Shown: piece by piece, positions 4,956 to 6,451 of the stretch | How positions within the stretch are numbered: position 1 is the stretch's first letter | How the letters are laid out: each line of letters starts with the position of its first letter | Assembly (NCBI GenBank): GCA_946414115.1 | Contig: CAMKNF010000112.1 | Span: 1 to 6,451 of the forward strand | Origin: an uncultured Ruminococcus sp. | Lineage (GTDB): Bacteria; Bacillota; Clostridia; Oscillospirales; Acutalibacteraceae | Reading direction: 5' to 3' | DNA: 6,451 bases | The notes under the pieces: model-generated | What the model saw: only the letters and a program-made list of their open reading frames with translations | The model's database searches: none | What the model was told of the DNA's origin: nothing | Made by a program: the position numbers and the translations under genes

Positions 4956-5603
4956 ATGAGCATTAAAGTTGAAGTATGGGGCGACTATGCCTGCTTTTCA
5001 AGGCCCGAATTGAAGATCGAACGTTTCACTTACGATTGCATAACTCCGTCTGCCGCAAGAGGTATACTTGAAGCGGTATTCTGGCATCCGGGTTTGGTGT
5101 GGATTATTGATAAAATCTACATATTAAGCCCGATTGAGTTTACAAACATAAGGCGAAATGAAGTAAAGTCAAAGTTGTTTTCTTCCAAAGCGAAAACTGC
5201 AATGAGCGGAAAGAATATTGACCTTTTTATTGATACAACTTCGGATATTCAGCAAAGAGCGGCAACTGTACTTAAAAATGTTCATTACGTTATTGAAGCA
5301 CACTTTGATATGACCGACAAGGCAAATCAAAGTGACAATCCGGGAAAATTTCAGGAAATGATGAAACGTCGCTTAGACAAGGGACAGTGCTATCACTATC
5401 CCTATTTGGGATGCAGAGAATTTCCTGCAAAATTCCGACGATGGGAATTTGATACTGTGCCAACCGTTGATATTTCATCAGACCTCGGACTTATGCTTTA
5501 TGATATGGACTATTCAGACAAAAATAATATTACACCGATGTATTTCAGAGCTAAAATACAAAACGGTGTGCTTGACCTTACGGATTGCGAGGTGTTGAAA
5601 TAA
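4956..5603 (+). CDS. cas5c: Type I-C Cascade subunit and crRNA endoribonuclease Cas5c (Cas5d)
   Basis: This 215-residue protein processes the CRISPR transcript in type I-C systems, which lack Cas6, and then stays on the crRNA 5' handle in Cascade. The N-terminus KVEVWGDYACFSRPE is typical of Cas5, as are TPSAARGILEAVFWHPGLVW (30-49), FTNIRRNEV (62-70), MKRRLDKGQCYHYPYLGCREF (136-156) and the short glycine-rich C-terminal strand region. ATG 4956 has AAAGGAG at 4942-4948 with 7-nt spacing; the in-frame ATG at 4935 has no ribosome binding site. From memory of Bacillus halodurans Cas5d (Tyr46, Lys116, His117), the matching residues here seem to be F42, K131 and F132, so only the lysine looks kept. 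The stop overlaps the cas8c start (TAATG), indicating translational coupling. Confidence 0.94.
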   Translation: MSIKVEVWGDYACFSRPELKIERFTYDCITPSAARGILEAVFWHPGLVWIIDKIYILSPIEFTNIRRNEVKSKLFSSKAKTAMSGKNIDLFIDTTSDIQQRAATVLKNVHYVIEAHFDMTDKANQSDNPGKFQEMMKRRLDKGQCYHYPYLGCREFPAKFRRWEFDTVPTVDISSDLGLMLYDMDYSDKNNITPMYFRAKIQNGVLDLTDCEVLK

Positions 5604-6451
5604 TGGTTTTACAATCCCTTGTAAATCTGTATGAGGTTCTTGCTGATAAGGATAAGGTAGACAAGCAAGGTTGGGCAAAGTCAAAAGCGTCATACGGCTT
5701 GGTTATTGACGAAAACGGAGTGCTGACAAACGTAATCTCGCTAAAAACAACCGATAAAAGCGGCAAAAAGGAGATAGCGTCACAAATCAGTTTGCCAATG
5801 CCGGTAAAAAGAGCGGTGAATATATCTGCAAATTTTCTGTACGACACAGCGTCATATTTATTCGGCAATGACCGAAAGGGTAAGCCTGAACGAAATAAGC
5901 AGTGCTTTGAGGAGTCAAAGCGGCTTCATCAAAAGCTTCTTGCAAAGGATGATTCTTCTGCCGCAAAAGCAATAGTGCTTTATTATGAAAATATAGATAT
6001 TGATAATATAGAAAGATATCTTCAAGAGATTGGCTGTAATGAAAATGTCATAACAGATATTTTTAAAAATGGCGCAAATCTTGTATTTATGCCGTTAGGA
6101 AAACTTGCAACCGATTACAATGATATGTGCGATTGTTGGAACAATCATTATAGCAATAGCGAATCAGAAAGTGAAATCTGCCTTGTTACAGGCAAGAAGT
6201 TACCTGTATCAAGACTTCATCCTGTTATTAAAGGTGTAAGAGGCGGACAGTCGATGGGAACTTCTCTTATTTCTTTTAATGCACCGGCATTTGAATCTTT
6301 TGAGAAATCTCAAGGATATAACTCACCCGTCAGCGAATATGCAGCTTTTGCTTACACAACTGCACTTAATTACCTGCTGTCAGAAAGTGAATATGTAAAC
6401 TTTTTCGGTGACACCACCGTAGTTTGCTGGACGGAAGACGATAACGAAGGC
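5603..6451 (+). CDS. cas8c: Type I-C Cascade large subunit Cas8c (Csd1), 5' part
   Basis: The frame starts at ATG 5603, sharing its A with the cas5c stop, and stays open to the window edge, giving 283 of an expected roughly 550-650 residues. It begins MVLQSLVNLYEVLADKD. The strongest family block is around residues 194-265: CLVTGKKLPVSRLHP, IKGVRGGQSMGTSLISFNAP, FESFEKSQGYNSPVSEYAAF and AYTTALNYLLSES, then GDTTVVCW. Cas8c is the large Cascade subunit; it reads the PAM and, in type I-C, an internal start within its gene often supplies a small subunit (Cas11c). That region would lie beyond the edge. Next in a standard operon would be cas7, cas4, cas1 and cas2. No damage is seen in the visible part. 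Confidence 0.94.
   Translation, partial: MVLQSLVNLYEVLADKDKVDKQGWAKSKASYGLVIDENGVLTNVISLKTTDKSGKKEIASQISLPMPVKRAVNISANFLYDTASYLFGNDRKGKPERNKQCFEESKRLHQKLLAKDDSSAAKAIVLYYENIDIDNIERYLQEIGCNENVITDIFKNGANLVFMPLGKLATDYNDMCDCWNNHYSNSESESEICLVTGKKLPVSRLHPVIKGVRGGQSMGTSLISFNAPAFESFEKSQGYNSPVSEYAAFAYTTALNYLLSESEYVNFFGDTTVVCWTEDDNEG

Overview
The window looks like a low-GC, Gram-positive, cellulosome-type gut or rumen Clostridia, most like Ruminococcus (Oscillospiraceae). The evidence is two secreted proteins with type I dockerin repeats, one of them next to BspA-type leucine-rich repeats, together with strong GGAGG-type ribosome binding sites and AT-rich intergenic DNA. The genus is an inference.

Layout. 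Positions 1-446 hold the 3' end of a leucine-rich-repeat/dockerin surface protein. Positions 513-1214 encode a P-loop protein related to HPr kinase/PEP carboxykinase. A bidirectional terminator separates it from a convergent secreted dockerin-CAP protein (2072-1287, minus). The gene-poor stretch 2073-2577 holds the CAP promoter and an unusual leader hairpin, a decayed IS630-type transposase fragment, a second near-identical copy of the terminator hairpin, and the cas3 promoter. From 2578 to the right edge is the start of a type I-C CRISPR-Cas operon: cas3, a 230-bp gap, cas5c, then cas8c cut by the window end. The rest of the operon and the CRISPR array would lie beyond the right edge.

The most interesting element is in the cas3-cas5c gap, on the minus strand. 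A near-consensus promoter (TTGATT, 17 bp, TGaTATAAT) should start transcription at position 4806. That is the first base of a 25-nt degenerate type I-C CRISPR repeat with a short GAAA-capped hairpin and the 11-nt 5' handle TGGATTGAAAT. A guide-like segment follows, then an intrinsic terminator. The guide matches a site about 80 bp away, immediately upstream of the strong cas5c promoter. The site has a TTC PAM, and over guide positions 1-19 the only mismatches are at 6, 12 and 18, the bases that type I Cascade flips out and does not read. I infer an autoregulatory crRNA-like RNA (CreR-like): Cascade loaded with it would bind between the divergent RNA and cas5c promoters and hold down Cascade expression without cleavage. 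cas3 has its own promoter, which shows no match to the guide, so nuclease and Cascade expression appear to be uncoupled.
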